Source: an uncultured Lachnospiraceae bacterium (GTDB lineage Bacteria > Bacillota > Clostridia > Lachnospirales > Lachnospiraceae). From it: DNA of 64,000 nucleotides. Within the stretch, counting starts at the first letter, position 1, and every line of letters starts with the position of its first letter. This document shows positions 26,424-35,714 of the stretch, piece after piece. Made by a program: the position numbers and the translations under genes. The stretch covers positions 19,334 through 83,333 of the forward strand of contig ONNQ01000016.1 of the NCBI GenBank assembly GCA_900319245.1, written 5' to 3'. The notes below the pieces were generated by a model. It was given only the letters and a program-made list of their open reading frames with translations. It did no database searches and was not told where the DNA came from.

Positions 26424-27977
26424 TCACTGGGCAGAGGCGGTCGTTACAGCGGTATTGTTGTAACCCTCGTGCAGGATCATCTCGATTCTCGCCGCGTTGA
26501 CCTTGACGCTGGCGTCATCAGGCCACATGACGTAAAGCGGCGTGGAGCCCGCGGAATAGGTGGTCTCCAGCGCGCTTTCGCCCTGCTCTGCCGTCTGCTT
26601 GAGAATCTCCCAGTGCGCATTGTCTGTCAGCTGCATGTTGACCAGCTCCGCGATCTTCTCCTGCGGCATGTTGAGCTGGAAGAAACCGTCCAGGCTGTCC
26701 AGAATGTCCGCGTAATGCGGCAGGATCGCAGGGGACATCATCTTCTCCAGAAGCGCCTTGAGCACCTGCTCCTGGTTGCGTCCTCTCTGGTTATCGCCGT
26801 CTGCGAAGCTGTATCTCTCTCTGCAGAAGGCCAGAACCTGGTCGCCGAACATATCGTGCCAGCCCTTGTCGAAGTGATATTCGTCTGTGTAGCAGTCGAA
26901 GGGATACTCGACATAGACGTCCAGTCCGTCCATCGCGTCGACAAGCTTGATCAGCGTATCGAAGTTGACGCGGACGAAATAGGTGATATCCACGCCGTAG
27001 AGCTCCTCAAGGGTTCGCATCGACGCATCGACGCCGTAAATGCCGGCATGGGTGAGCTTATCGCGCACGCCGTTCGAAACCTCCGGAATCGGCACGTAAT
27101 AATCTCTGGGAGTGGACGTCAGGAGGATCTTCTTGGTCTTGGGATTGACCGTTACGATGATATTGACGTCGCTTCGGCTGGTCTGCGAGATATCGCCGTA
27201 GACGTCGATACCGCTGATCAAAATATTGAAGGGCTCTCCTACTTTGACATCTCCCTTGTCAATACTGGTCTCAATGCCGTACTGATACAGCACTCTGACC
27301 TGGTCCTCATATTCGTCATTTTCAAGGGATTCCGCAATGACCGACGTGTACGCCTTGTTGTAGATCGCGGCGTCGACTTCGCCGTCCAGCAGCGCCTTGG
27401 CTGCCTCGATATCACTGCTGTACTCCTTGACGTTGATCTTGGAGGAGAGAACGTCCTCAATGTCCGCGATCATCGCATTGCTGCCGCCGGTCTCCGAGGA
27501 GGACCTGTGAATGGAATAATTGTAATCACGGGCGTCTCCCAGATCCTGTGCGGGGTCATCCGCGCGGACAACGACGACCATATTATCTGTCTTGAGCGCC
27601 TTACTGCCGACGGACAAAAGGCCCATGGTCTTGTTGAAATAGGTCGTGAGCACCAGGACCAATACGATCATCACGGCGCTGATGCCGGTTCCCGCAATGC
27701 GGATCTTTCTGCTGCGGCGCAGGTTCATCAGCAGCGTAACGGCTGCAAGAAACGCAAATACCAAAAAGATCAAGAACATGTACTTCATAGGAAGCATGCG
27801 GGATCTCGCGATCGTGATCACAAGGATCAGCGACAGCAGTGCCTGGATGATAAACGCCACACGGCCTGTAATTCTTATGTATCGGTTGATCTTTCTCTGT
27901 TGTGCTTTCCGCTTACTGACAGCGCGCTTTCTCTTCTGTGTTCGTTTCCTCTGCGGACTGACTTTCTCACTGTTCAT
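26424..27977 (-). CDS. LytR-CpsA-Psr (LCP) family cell-wall glycopolymer ligase with extracytoplasmic insert domain
   Basis: The 517-residue protein has a very basic N-terminus and three membrane segments (about 35-125). An outer domain at about 135-265 (EAAKALLDGEVDAAIYN) looks like a solute-binding-protein fold. The LCP catalytic domain follows (FNILISGIDVYG, SRSDVNIIVTVNPKTKKILLTSTPRDYYV, the conserved R and D residues). LCP enzymes transfer undecaprenyl-linked polymers to peptidoglycan. The start at 27977 is favoured because GAGG lies 6 bp before it; in-frame ATGs at 27983 and 27989 are alternatives. Confidence 0.9.
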   Translation of the reverse strand: MNSEKVSPQRKRTQKRKRAVSKRKAQQRKINRYIRITGRVAFIIQALLSLILVITIARSRMLPMKYMFLIFLVFAFLAAVTLLMNLRRSRKIRIAGTGISAVMIVLVLVLTTYFNKTMGLLSVGSKALKTDNMVVVVRADDPAQDLGDARDYNYSIHRSSSETGGSNAMIADIEDVLSSKINVKEYSSDIEAAKALLDGEVDAAIYNKAYTSVIAESLENDEYEDQVRVLYQYGIETSIDKGDVKVGEPFNILISGIDVYGDISQTSRSDVNIIVTVNPKTKKILLTSTPRDYYVPIPEVSNGVRDKLTHAGIYGVDASMRTLEELYGVDITYFVRVNFDTLIKLVDAMDGLDVYVEYPFDCYTDEYHFDKGWHDMFGDQVLAFCRERYSFADGDNQRGRNQEQVLKALLEKMMSPAILPHYADILDSLDGFFQLNMPQEKIAELVNMQLTDNAHWEILKQTAEQGESALETTYSAGSTPLYVMWPDDASVKVNAARIEMILHEGYNNTAVTTASAQ

Positions 27978-28066
27978 ATTCATCCTCATTTATATGCACA
28001 AAAACACACAATCTTTACAATACCTTTAGATAAAATACTCTATTTGCCCCGTAAATGCAATGTTTA

Positions 28067-28879
28067 TCAGCTTTTTGAGGCGTTCATCATGACAGATTTT
28101 TCCATACATGCGCGCGTTCCTTCGATGACCGCGGTGCGAAGGCCCTTCTCTTCCAGCACCCGGACCGCCTCGATCGTCGTACCGGCCGGGGAGCAGACCA
28201 TATCCTTGAGTTCTCCCGGATGTTTGCCTGTCTCCAGCATCATCTTCGCGCTGCCAAGTACCGCCTGTCCGACAAACTGATACGCCTGCGCTCTGGGCAT
28301 GCCGCCCAGGACCGCCGCGTCAGCCATGGCTTCCATTATCATAAAAATGTAGGCGGGAGAACTGCCGCTCACCGCCGTGACGACGTCAAACAGGCTCTCC
28401 GGCACGACCTCAAATCTTCCGAAGGTCCTGCACAGGTCCGCAACCGCCTGCATTTGCGCTTGCGAGACAGACTCGCTTGCGCAAGCGGCCGTCATACCCT
28501 CTCCCACCAGGGCCGGCGTATTGGGCATCAGACGGATCAGGCGGACGTCGTGATAAAGCGCCTTCTGATAATAGGCCAGGCTCCGTCCAGCCACAATGCT
28601 GACGACCAGTTGATCGGGCCGTATCACGTCTTTGATCTCGTCGATCACGCCGTCCAAAAACTGCGGTTTGACGCAGAGAAAGAGAGTGCCGGCTTCCTTC
28701 GCGACTTCCCGGTTGTCGCCTGTCATTGCGATCTGATAGAGCGCCTCCGCCTTTTCCCTGCTTGCGGCCGACTTGCAGGAACCGATGATCTGCGAAGCGT
28801 CCGCTTTCTTACTCTGTAAAAGGCCCCCGATCATGGCGCCCGCCATATTTCCGACGCCGATAAATCCGTATTCTCTCAT
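28067..28879 (-). CDS. proC: Pyrroline-5-carboxylate reductase
   Basis: The 270-residue enzyme carries out the last step of proline synthesis with NAD(P)H. It has the N-terminal dinucleotide motif GFIGVGNMAGAMIGG, LFLCVKPQ, RLMPNTPALVGEGM and the C-terminal signature SGSSPAYIFMIMEAMADAAV..SPAGTTIEAV. AGGGAG precedes ATG 28879. It lies in a divergent pair with the lipoprotein gene. Confidence 0.97.
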   Translation of the reverse strand: MREYGFIGVGNMAGAMIGGLLQSKKADASQIIGSCKSAASREKAEALYQIAMTGDNREVAKEAGTLFLCVKPQFLDGVIDEIKDVIRPDQLVVSIVAGRSLAYYQKALYHDVRLIRLMPNTPALVGEGMTAACASESVSQAQMQAVADLCRTFGRFEVVPESLFDVVTAVSGSSPAYIFMIMEAMADAAVLGGMPRAQAYQFVGQAVLGSAKMMLETGKHPGELKDMVCSPAGTTIEAVRVLEEKGLRTAVIEGTRACMEKSVMMNASKS

Positions 28880-29055
28880 ATAACTCCCTTTCTCCCAATG
28901 TTTTGCCTTCGCCCGCTGCCGTCTTTCATTTGTGCTCTCTATTTTATGGTATGATTGTAAAAAGAATCGGCCAAGCGGTCTGTTCTTTCGATCTATTATT
29001 GCGTTTACAACATGTACCATCTTATCACATTTATAAGATACTGAGGTATTCATCC

Positions 29056-30975
29056 ATGCTATTTTCACACAATCATCGCCCTTGGCGCAAATTTTTTCTA
29101 CTCGTGTGGGTCAGTTTTCTTGTTCTGACCGCCTGCACTGGGCAAACAGGGCAGACCGGGGACCCTGACAAGCGGGCGGTTCTCTCTTTTTTAACCCCTC
29201 TTCAAATAGAGTCCGCGAGCGGACGCCTGTACGACCTCACTTCTATGGTCGAGCGTCAGGACGGTACGCTCATCAGCTGCGGTCTCTATGATGCGACGCA
29301 CCTGATGCTCCTCTACAGCACAGACGAAAGCGGCGATGGCAATATTACAAATATTTCACATTGCGAGGTCCAAACGCTGGATTTACAGGACGGAACGCTG
29401 GCGGATCTCGCCTCGTTTGACCGGGCTGCGGACGCCGCAGATCACATGGGAGATGATTGGGATCAGTGGGGCACAGAGGAAATCCGGCTTCTGTCCGCAG
29501 ATCCCCTATGTGTGTACGACCGCCGCAAAGCCGTCCTCTACCTGCCGGACGTAACGACCGATCCGCTTCCTCTTCCCATATGGCTTTCGGACGCCGACAT
29601 CCATGCGCTGGACGGACGCCTTTGGCTCTCCTCCGGGCGGGGCATGGTGTGCGAGATCACCGAAAAAGGGATTTCTGCCCCGGTCTGGACGCTCCCCCAC
29701 GCCTATGGTCCCCTCACGCCGGTCGTCACAGGCCATAGCGGCGTGCTGTCTTTTGTCACCAGCCTGCGCACGGAGCCCTCTGCGCGCATTTTCGTGGACG
29801 TAGACCCTGTCAGCGGAGAGAGCGCGTTCTACCAATGCGACATGGATCCGGCCCGCTTTGCAGCCTATGAGGACGGGCGCCTTCTGGGCACCTCGTTTCG
29901 ATCAGATCCTGCTGTTTTCGTCTGCGATCCGGCGCAAGGCGTCAAAACAGAGCTCGTCCTTCCCGCCCCGGTCCAGGATCTTCTGCGCGGCAGCGCGGCG
30001 AAACAGACGTCCCGAAAGGGCGGCGAAGCGCTCCATTTTGGAACCGGTTCTCTTCCTTTGTGCGGCGACTGGTGCTGCTGGACCCTGCAGGACGACCGCA
30101 TGCGTCTGGTTCGGGTCTATCTCTGGGACACAGCGTCCACCGAAAGCGCCTCCTGGAAAGCGCCCGAAACCCGCTCCTTCACGCCGCCCGCGGCTGCCGA
30201 TTACGGCGATCTGAGCCGCAAAGCCTCGGCACTGGAGGACCAATACGGCGTCCGGATCGTGCTGGGTGAAAATATTCCGTCCGAGTTTGCCGATTACGCC
30301 GCGCAGCCGGTCACCGACGGCCCTGTGATCGACGGCTCCCTCTCTGTCCTGGAAAACGTATTATCCCTGTATCCGGATGGCTATTTTGACGCGCTGCGAG
30401 GAAGCTATTACCGGGACATTGTCTTCTACCTGACGGGCCCCTTGACGCCGCTCAACCAGGACGCCAATATCTCTAACGCGGGCGCCTTCGCCACGGAGTC
30501 CTGCGGCGTCATGCAGCTCGCCTTCGATCTCTATGACGATCTTTCGCCCGATACCGTGATCCATGAGCTGACACACGCCGCGGATTACCGTTTTCTGGGA
30601 GAGGGGCTCTGGGACGAGGATGCGTGGAACCGATTGAATCCGGAAGGATTTGTCTATTACGGCGCCTACATCGATGAAAACGGGGAGAGCTACGAGACCG
30701 CCGGCAGCTCTGCCAATACGGCTTTGGGCAGGGAAGCCGCCGATGCGGTCTACTTCATTGATCCTTACAGCAAGACCTACGCCATGGAGGACCGCGCGAG
30801 GCTCATGGAAAACCTGCTTTCCGGCAGCAGCCCCTACGCCTATTGCTTCCAGGGCGCGCATGTACAGGAAAAGCTGCGCTACTATTTCCGTTTTCTGAGA
30901 AAAACGCTGGGCGATGAAACGTGGCCTGCCCGCACAAGCTGGGAGGAGGCCCTGGAAAGAAATTCTGATTCTTGA
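29056..30975 (+). CDS. Lipoprotein with C-terminal HExxH zinc-metallopeptidase-like domain
   Basis: The 639-residue protein has an N-terminal lipoprotein signal (FFLLVWVSFLVLTAC, lipobox LTAC, Cys about residue 24). Residues 60-380 contain repeated beta-rich segments with DG and W/F patterns, suggesting a beta-propeller. The C-terminal third has DTVIHELTHAADYRFLG, a clear HExxH, with later acidic residues (REAADAVYFIDPYSKTYAMEDRARLMENL) that could supply a third ligand. I infer a surface-anchored protease or peptide-binding protein; the exact family is not recognised. The start at 29056 has GAGGT upstream. Confidence 0.75.
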   Translation: MLFSHNHRPWRKFFLLVWVSFLVLTACTGQTGQTGDPDKRAVLSFLTPLQIESASGRLYDLTSMVERQDGTLISCGLYDATHLMLLYSTDESGDGNITNISHCEVQTLDLQDGTLADLASFDRAADAADHMGDDWDQWGTEEIRLLSADPLCVYDRRKAVLYLPDVTTDPLPLPIWLSDADIHALDGRLWLSSGRGMVCEITEKGISAPVWTLPHAYGPLTPVVTGHSGVLSFVTSLRTEPSARIFVDVDPVSGESAFYQCDMDPARFAAYEDGRLLGTSFRSDPAVFVCDPAQGVKTELVLPAPVQDLLRGSAAKQTSRKGGEALHFGTGSLPLCGDWCCWTLQDDRMRLVRVYLWDTASTESASWKAPETRSFTPPAAADYGDLSRKASALEDQYGVRIVLGENIPSEFADYAAQPVTDGPVIDGSLSVLENVLSLYPDGYFDALRGSYYRDIVFYLTGPLTPLNQDANISNAGAFATESCGVMQLAFDLYDDLSPDTVIHELTHAADYRFLGEGLWDEDAWNRLNPEGFVYYGAYIDENGESYETAGSSANTALGREAADAVYFIDPYSKTYAMEDRARLMENLLSGSSPYAYCFQGAHVQEKLRYYFRFLRKTLGDETWPARTSWEEALERNSDS

Positions 30976-31021
30976 TCCTATGGCAGAAAAGATTGCCATG
31001 TATACTACCCTACAGCGAAAA

Positions 31022-31059
31022 GACCCCCGTCCTGCTCCCCAAAGGCGCAGGCGGGGGTC
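31022..31059. terminator. Terminator between the lipoprotein and HAD phosphatase genes
   Basis: GACCCCCG-T-CCTGC / GCAGG-CGGGGGTC forms a long GC-rich stem around a 9-nt loop. The two flanking genes converge on it. Confidence 0.75.
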
Positions 31060-31133
31060 CGCTTGTACTTTATTCGTTATTAGATTCGTTATTGGATTCG
31101 CTGTTTAATCCACGCTTTTATGCACGCTATTAA

Positions 31134-31898
31134 TCACGCTTCTTTTTCCAGCGTCTCAATCGCCTGGGATACGGAGAGCACAGTATGGTCGGCCGCGCTT
31201 ATGAGGGCCTCCGGCGAAGTCGGGAAGGTAAATCCAACGTCCGCCGCCTCGATCAGGGGCAGATCGTTAAAGGAATCTCCGATCCCGCCCATCTTTCCGA
31301 TCGAAAACAGTTCTTTTGCCTTCGCGGCGCCGGTTCCCTTGGAGCAGCCGGCCGCAACAATATCCACATTGACAAGGTTCTGGAAGGCCGCTGCCCTGTC
31401 GCCGTATTCCTCTTGTATGCACTGTACAGCTTCTGCCGCCGCCTCTTCATCCGGAAGCCGCATGGAGATGCCGTAAATGCGGTCCGCCGGGAGCTCGTCG
31501 CAGGACTCGATCTGGATCTGCAGCGGATATTCCATCTTGCAGAGCGCGTAGACGTGTCCGTCCGCATGGACGACTACCAGCGCCTTGTCCTTAAACCGAT
31601 TGTAGATGGCCTCCGTTGTCGCAAGGTCCAGACAGTGCTTGTCCAGAACGGTGCCTTTTCCATCGATGATCAGCGCGCCGCTCACGGAAATAATAAAGTC
31701 CGGGTGCATAAAGTGCCCGATCGTATCCAGTATGCTGTCCGGGGATCGTCCGGTACAGATTCCGAATAATCCGCCTCTTTTTTGAAAGAAGAGGATCTCG
31801 AAGATATCCTGCGCCTTGAATTGTTCCTCTGTATTACGGAAAAACAGCGTATTGTCGAAATCGCTGATCAGTGCTGTTTTCTTATTTTGTTCGTTCAT
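31134..31898 (-). CDS. HAD-superfamily (Cof-type, IIB) hydrolase
   Basis: The 254-residue protein has the four HAD motifs: ISDFDNTLF (nucleophile Asp), CTGRS, a Lys (KGTGAAKAKEL region) and GDSFNDLPLIEAA. The cap matches the Cof/IIB group, which removes phosphate from sugars or nucleotides. Its substrate is unknown. AGGAG before ATG 31898 sets the start. It lies 49 bp downstream of the hybrid kinase and probably ends that operon. Confidence 0.9.
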   Translation of the reverse strand: MNEQNKKTALISDFDNTLFFRNTEEQFKAQDIFEILFFQKRGGLFGICTGRSPDSILDTIGHFMHPDFIISVSGALIIDGKGTVLDKHCLDLATTEAIYNRFKDKALVVVHADGHVYALCKMEYPLQIQIESCDELPADRIYGISMRLPDEEAAAEAVQCIQEEYGDRAAAFQNLVNVDIVAAGCSKGTGAAKAKELFSIGKMGGIGDSFNDLPLIEAADVGFTFPTSPEALISAADHTVLSVSQAIETLEKEA

Positions 31899-31947
31899 AC
31901 TGCTCCTCATTTTCCCATCCGGCTCTGGTCAGCCCCTTTTTCTATGA

Positions 31948-34494
31948 TCAGACAGGAAGGATCATTCCCAGGATCGTTTTCAACGATTCGGGGTCCACAG
32001 GCTTTGCAATATAGCCGTCCATCCCCGCGCTGCGGGCCTTTTCCATGTCCTCGTCAAACGCATTGGCTGTCATCGCGATGATCGGGATCTCGGCGTGCTC
32101 CTTGTCATAGAGCCTTCGGATACTCCTTGCCGCCTCGTAGCCGTCGATTCCGGGCATCTGGATATCCATTAAGATCGCATCGTAATACTCCTTGTCCGAT
32201 CTCGCGATCATGACAACGGACGTCTCGCCGTCTTCTGCCGTCTCCACCAGATAGCCGTCATCTTCTAAAAGTTCCTTTGCGATCTCTCTGTTGAGCTCGT
32301 TGTCCTCGACCACAAGGAGCCGTCTCGGACCGCTCTTTTTGCGTGCGCCGCGCGTTCTTTTATGCGTGAATACCGCCGTCTTGGCCGGTATTGAAATCGC
32401 ATTCTCTGTATTGTCCCTAAGAAGCGCCGTGACAGACGCAGTCTCCTCTTGCTTGTCGCATTCTTTGCAGCGCATAGCCAGATGCACGGTGATCACGGTT
32501 CCTCTGCCCTGCATGCTGTCTACCGTCATGGAGCCGCCCATGGAGTCCACAATGCCTTTACAGATGGGCATTCCAAGACCGCTTCCCATGACTTTACTGA
32601 CAGTCGTATTATTCTCTCTCTCAAAGGGTTCGAAGAGCTTCTTCTGGAACTCCCTGCTGATTCCTATGCCCGTATCGCTGACCACAAACGCAAGGGTCGT
32701 ATACCCTGTCGGTGCGCCCGCGCCTTCCGAGACTTCCAGTTTGACTCTGCCCTGCCTGGGCGTATACTTCACCGCATTGCTGAGAAGATTGAGCAGCAGC
32801 TGCGTCATTCTCAGCTTGTCGCAGAGCACGTATTCGGGCACGGTGTCTGCCACCTGGAAGGTATATTCATGTCTGTGCGCCATGATCTCCGGTTTCATGA
32901 GATCCGTGACTTCCTCGATCAGCTCCCGAAGGTTGATCCAGGACTCCTCCAATACCATTCTGCCGCTCTCGATCCGGCTCATATCCAGTACGTTATTGAT
33001 CAGCTGCAGCAGATGATTGCTGGACGCCATGATTTTCTGCAGACTGTCCCTCACCTTTTCAGGATCGTCTATGTGCGCCGAGGCAATATTGGCAAATCCA
33101 ATGATGGCGTTCATAGGCGTGCGGATATCGTGGGACATATTGGAGAGGAAGGCGCTCTTGGCGTCATCCGCGTGCCTTGCCTGCTCCAGGGCTGCTTCGA
33201 GAAGCCTTCTCTTTCTGAGTTCTTCCTGCCTCTCTTCTTCAATGTTGGCAAATCCAAGCAGCATCTGTATGGGTTTGCCCGTTCCGATCCGGACAGCCTT
33301 CACCTGATAGTATTGCGGCGCACCTGTATTGCCGGTACGGAAGGAAAATGTGAATCCGCCTTTTTTGTGGAGTGTTTCCACCGCATGATGGATATCGGTC
33401 TGGAGAAGGAAATTATCCCTGTCCTGCCTGGAAACGCCCTGATAGGCAAACGCCTCTATCGTATCTGTGTAGCTGGGCGAGAAAATCCGCCTGTACTTGT
33501 TGACGATCTTGTCGTTGCGCCTGTAGATCTCGTAGGTGTCTGCATCCAGATCGACCAGATATACCGACTCATACTCCTTGGTAAGGCCCATGATCAGGTC
33601 CATCCGCCTGGTGTTCTCAATCTCGATTTTCTTGCGCTCCGTCACATCGCGCAGAATGATCAGGCCCATAATATCGCCGGTCGTCTCATCCTTGGAGAGG
33701 ACCATGATCTGTCTGAGCCAGAGCCGTTTTCCATTTTTATCCTGGATCATATATTCTGTCCAGAGCTCTTTTTGGCCCATCTCATACATAGTGATGAGAT
33801 TTTCTATGCGCACCAGTTCTTCATACTGCTCCTTATTGTCGGACAGGATCCGCTTCGCCCATTTGGCGGAATGGTAGGAAAATGCGCCCGTGATCTCAGA
33901 TTCCTTTATGTAATAAAAAATATCACGATCCAGATTCTGGATCGATGTGATCTCATCCCGGGTCACGTTGATTTCAAACGTCCCCATAGAATTATAGACG
34001 ACTGTGCTCTGGTAGGTACGCCCCTCTGGATCGGTGTGCCGGATGTCTGCCGTCACTTCCGTTGTGCCTCTGAACCGTTCCGGAGCGCTGCGATCTGTCC
34101 CTGCAGCTCCGCTGCTCTCACCATCCCGTATGCAGGCAAACACCTTGACCGGCATGCCATCCCGCTTCATGGCGACCCGGTTCTCCACTCGTTTCCATTT
34201 GCCGTCCTGCATCTGATACGACAGTGTAAAGCAGTTCGTCTCGGCCAGGTTCTTGCGGAGGTTTTCGATGCTTCCCTGGATCATCCGCCACTGCGAGTAC
34301 TCCGGATCCAGCCGTGTATTGCTGTAAATGTGGTTGAATTCTGAATACGTCCTCGTGAAGACGGGATCCATATAAGACACGTCACCCGCCTCCATGACCT
34401 TTTCGATCGTGTCATTTTCCAGATCGATCAGATAGACGCGGCTGTATTCGTTCAGAAAGGATTGCAGAAGTATTTCTTTATAATCGCTAGTCAT
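31948..34494 (-). CDS. Hybrid sensor histidine kinase/response regulator
   Basis: The 848-residue protein has no membrane segments, so it senses a cytoplasmic signal. Two related N-terminal modules (SRVYLIDLENDT at about 15 and ESVYLVDLDADT at about 310) flank a PAS domain (about 200-300). HisKA follows with NMSHDIRTPMNAIIGF (His about 453), then HATPase with LLNLLSNAVKYT, DTGIGIS and GSGLGMPI. A receiver ends the protein, with the phospho-acceptor Asp in DAILMDIQMPG (about 775). No HPt domain or partner regulator is encoded nearby. The start is set by AAGGAG before ATG 34494. Confidence 0.92.
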   Translation of the reverse strand: MTSDYKEILLQSFLNEYSRVYLIDLENDTIEKVMEAGDVSYMDPVFTRTYSEFNHIYSNTRLDPEYSQWRMIQGSIENLRKNLAETNCFTLSYQMQDGKWKRVENRVAMKRDGMPVKVFACIRDGESSGAAGTDRSAPERFRGTTEVTADIRHTDPEGRTYQSTVVYNSMGTFEINVTRDEITSIQNLDRDIFYYIKESEITGAFSYHSAKWAKRILSDNKEQYEELVRIENLITMYEMGQKELWTEYMIQDKNGKRLWLRQIMVLSKDETTGDIMGLIILRDVTERKKIEIENTRRMDLIMGLTKEYESVYLVDLDADTYEIYRRNDKIVNKYRRIFSPSYTDTIEAFAYQGVSRQDRDNFLLQTDIHHAVETLHKKGGFTFSFRTGNTGAPQYYQVKAVRIGTGKPIQMLLGFANIEEERQEELRKRRLLEAALEQARHADDAKSAFLSNMSHDIRTPMNAIIGFANIASAHIDDPEKVRDSLQKIMASSNHLLQLINNVLDMSRIESGRMVLEESWINLRELIEEVTDLMKPEIMAHRHEYTFQVADTVPEYVLCDKLRMTQLLLNLLSNAVKYTPRQGRVKLEVSEGAGAPTGYTTLAFVVSDTGIGISREFQKKLFEPFERENNTTVSKVMGSGLGMPICKGIVDSMGGSMTVDSMQGRGTVITVHLAMRCKECDKQEETASVTALLRDNTENAISIPAKTAVFTHKRTRGARKKSGPRRLLVVEDNELNREIAKELLEDDGYLVETAEDGETSVVMIARSDKEYYDAILMDIQMPGIDGYEAARSIRRLYDKEHAEIPIIAMTANAFDEDMEKARSAGMDGYIAKPVDPESLKTILGMILPV

Positions 34495-34549
34495 TGTATC
34501 TCCTTTTCCTCGCAAACACACAAGTTCGTAAACTGTCAAGAGCGAACGA

Positions 34550-35299
34550 TCAATAGTCCACTTTCATAAGGCATAGCCCCTGTGCGGGCGCCGTATAGCC
34601 TGCCAGCTTCCGGTTCCTGCCCTCCAGGATCCCGGCCATATCCTCCGGCTCTCGTTTGCCATATCCGACTTCCAGCAGGGTCCCGGTCATGATCCGGACC
34701 ATATTCTGCAGAAATCCGTTTCCGTGGTAATAAAAGCGTATGTAATTTCCGCTCTCTTCGATCCGGATCACGTCCACGACGCGGATCGTCGATTTCTTCA
34801 TCCTCGTATTGCCGCAGAAGCTCTTGTAGTCGTGCATGCCCGTCAGGTATTCCGCCGCCTCCCGCATGCGTTCCACATCCGGCTCCCGTTCCAAAACGGT
34901 CACATACCGCCTGTCAAATACAGGCTTGGTTGTCCCGTACCAGCAGGTATAGCGGTAGGTCTTGCCGATTGCCTTAAAGCGGCTGTGAAACCGGTCCGCC
35001 GCCAGTTTCACGCTGTTCACGCTGATGTCATCCGGGAGATAGCGGTTCATGTAAGCCTGGATCTCCTCCTCGGACTTGTCCGTGTCGAGGAGCACGTTGC
35101 AGGTCATCGCGCGCGCGTGAACGCCTGCGTCTGTCCGCCCCGCACCGATCACCGTCACCGACTCTCCCTCGGGCAGGTCCAGCATCTGGCTCAGCACATT
35201 CTCCAGTTTCCCCTGTATTGTCAGATCCGTATCCGGCTGATGCTCCCAGCCAAAATATCGTGTACCGTCATAACTGACGACAAGCTTATAATTTTTCAT
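34550..35299 (-). CDS. truA: tRNA pseudouridine(38-40) synthase TruA, copy 1
   Basis: The 249-residue enzyme converts uridines 38-40 of the tRNA anticodon arm to pseudouridine. It has the catalytic Asp motif IGAGRTDAGVHA, the start KLVVSYDGTRYFGWEHQP and the late motif FLQNMVRIMTGTLLEVG. AGGTGA precedes the ATG. A second, quite different truA lies at 53357-54163, so the two copies probably arose by old duplication or transfer. This copy sits in a run with a sensor kinase and MoxR-VWA genes. Confidence 0.93.
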   Translation of the reverse strand: MKNYKLVVSYDGTRYFGWEHQPDTDLTIQGKLENVLSQMLDLPEGESVTVIGAGRTDAGVHARAMTCNVLLDTDKSEEEIQAYMNRYLPDDISVNSVKLAADRFHSRFKAIGKTYRYTCWYGTTKPVFDRRYVTVLEREPDVERMREAAEYLTGMHDYKSFCGNTRMKKSTIRVVDVIRIEESGNYIRFYYHGNGFLQNMVRIMTGTLLEVGYGKREPEDMAGILEGRNRKLAGYTAPAQGLCLMKVDY

Positions 35300-35320
35300 T
35301 CTTCACCTGCCATTTTCCGC

Positions 35321-35656
35321 TTACTGCTTTCTTTTCAGGAGCGCGAACAATTCCTCCGCGGCTCTCTTGTTTTCCACGGTGAGCACCTCTGCGCCGCTTC
35401 CATAGATCACGCGGACGGTGGGCAATTCGATGTGATACCCGCCCATGGCGCTGTCCTCGTCCCGGCTCTCCCTGCCCGGGATCACCCCGCGGATCTTGTC
35501 CAGCGGAATATAGCGCCAGGAAAACCCCTTGTCCGGTATGTAGAGCGCTCTCTCGCCCAGATGATATTGTTCTATGACGCGAGATCCTCTGAAATCCTTA
35601 CCGGGATCCTCGATCGCAAATTCCGGCAGAACCGGCCTGTATCCCCAAAAAGCCAT
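35321..35656 (-). CDS. Small hypothetical protein between the MoxR ATPase and truA
   Basis: I do not recognise this 111-residue soluble protein. It starts MAFWGYRPVLPEFAIEDPG and has a beta-rich pattern (HLGERALYIPDKGFSWRYIPLDKIRGVIP; VRVIYGSGAEVLTVENKRAAEELFALL) like a small PH-like domain of the type that tests membrane or protein binding. It lies 58 bp after the MoxR gene and 21 bp before truA, so it is part of the operon. Confidence 0.7.
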   Translation of the reverse strand: MAFWGYRPVLPEFAIEDPGKDFRGSRVIEQYHLGERALYIPDKGFSWRYIPLDKIRGVIPGRESRDEDSAMGGYHIELPTVRVIYGSGAEVLTVENKRAAEELFALLKRKQ

Positions 35657-35714
35657 TTCCTTGTCTCTCCCACTGCCTGGCCGTCTGTAAACTTGCTTTA
35701 TTATACCATATCTC

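Noticed and set aside
26391-28280. 629-codon plus-strand frame across the LCP gene and into proC
   Set aside because: It is antisense to two recognisable genes, crosses their intergenic region and resembles no family.
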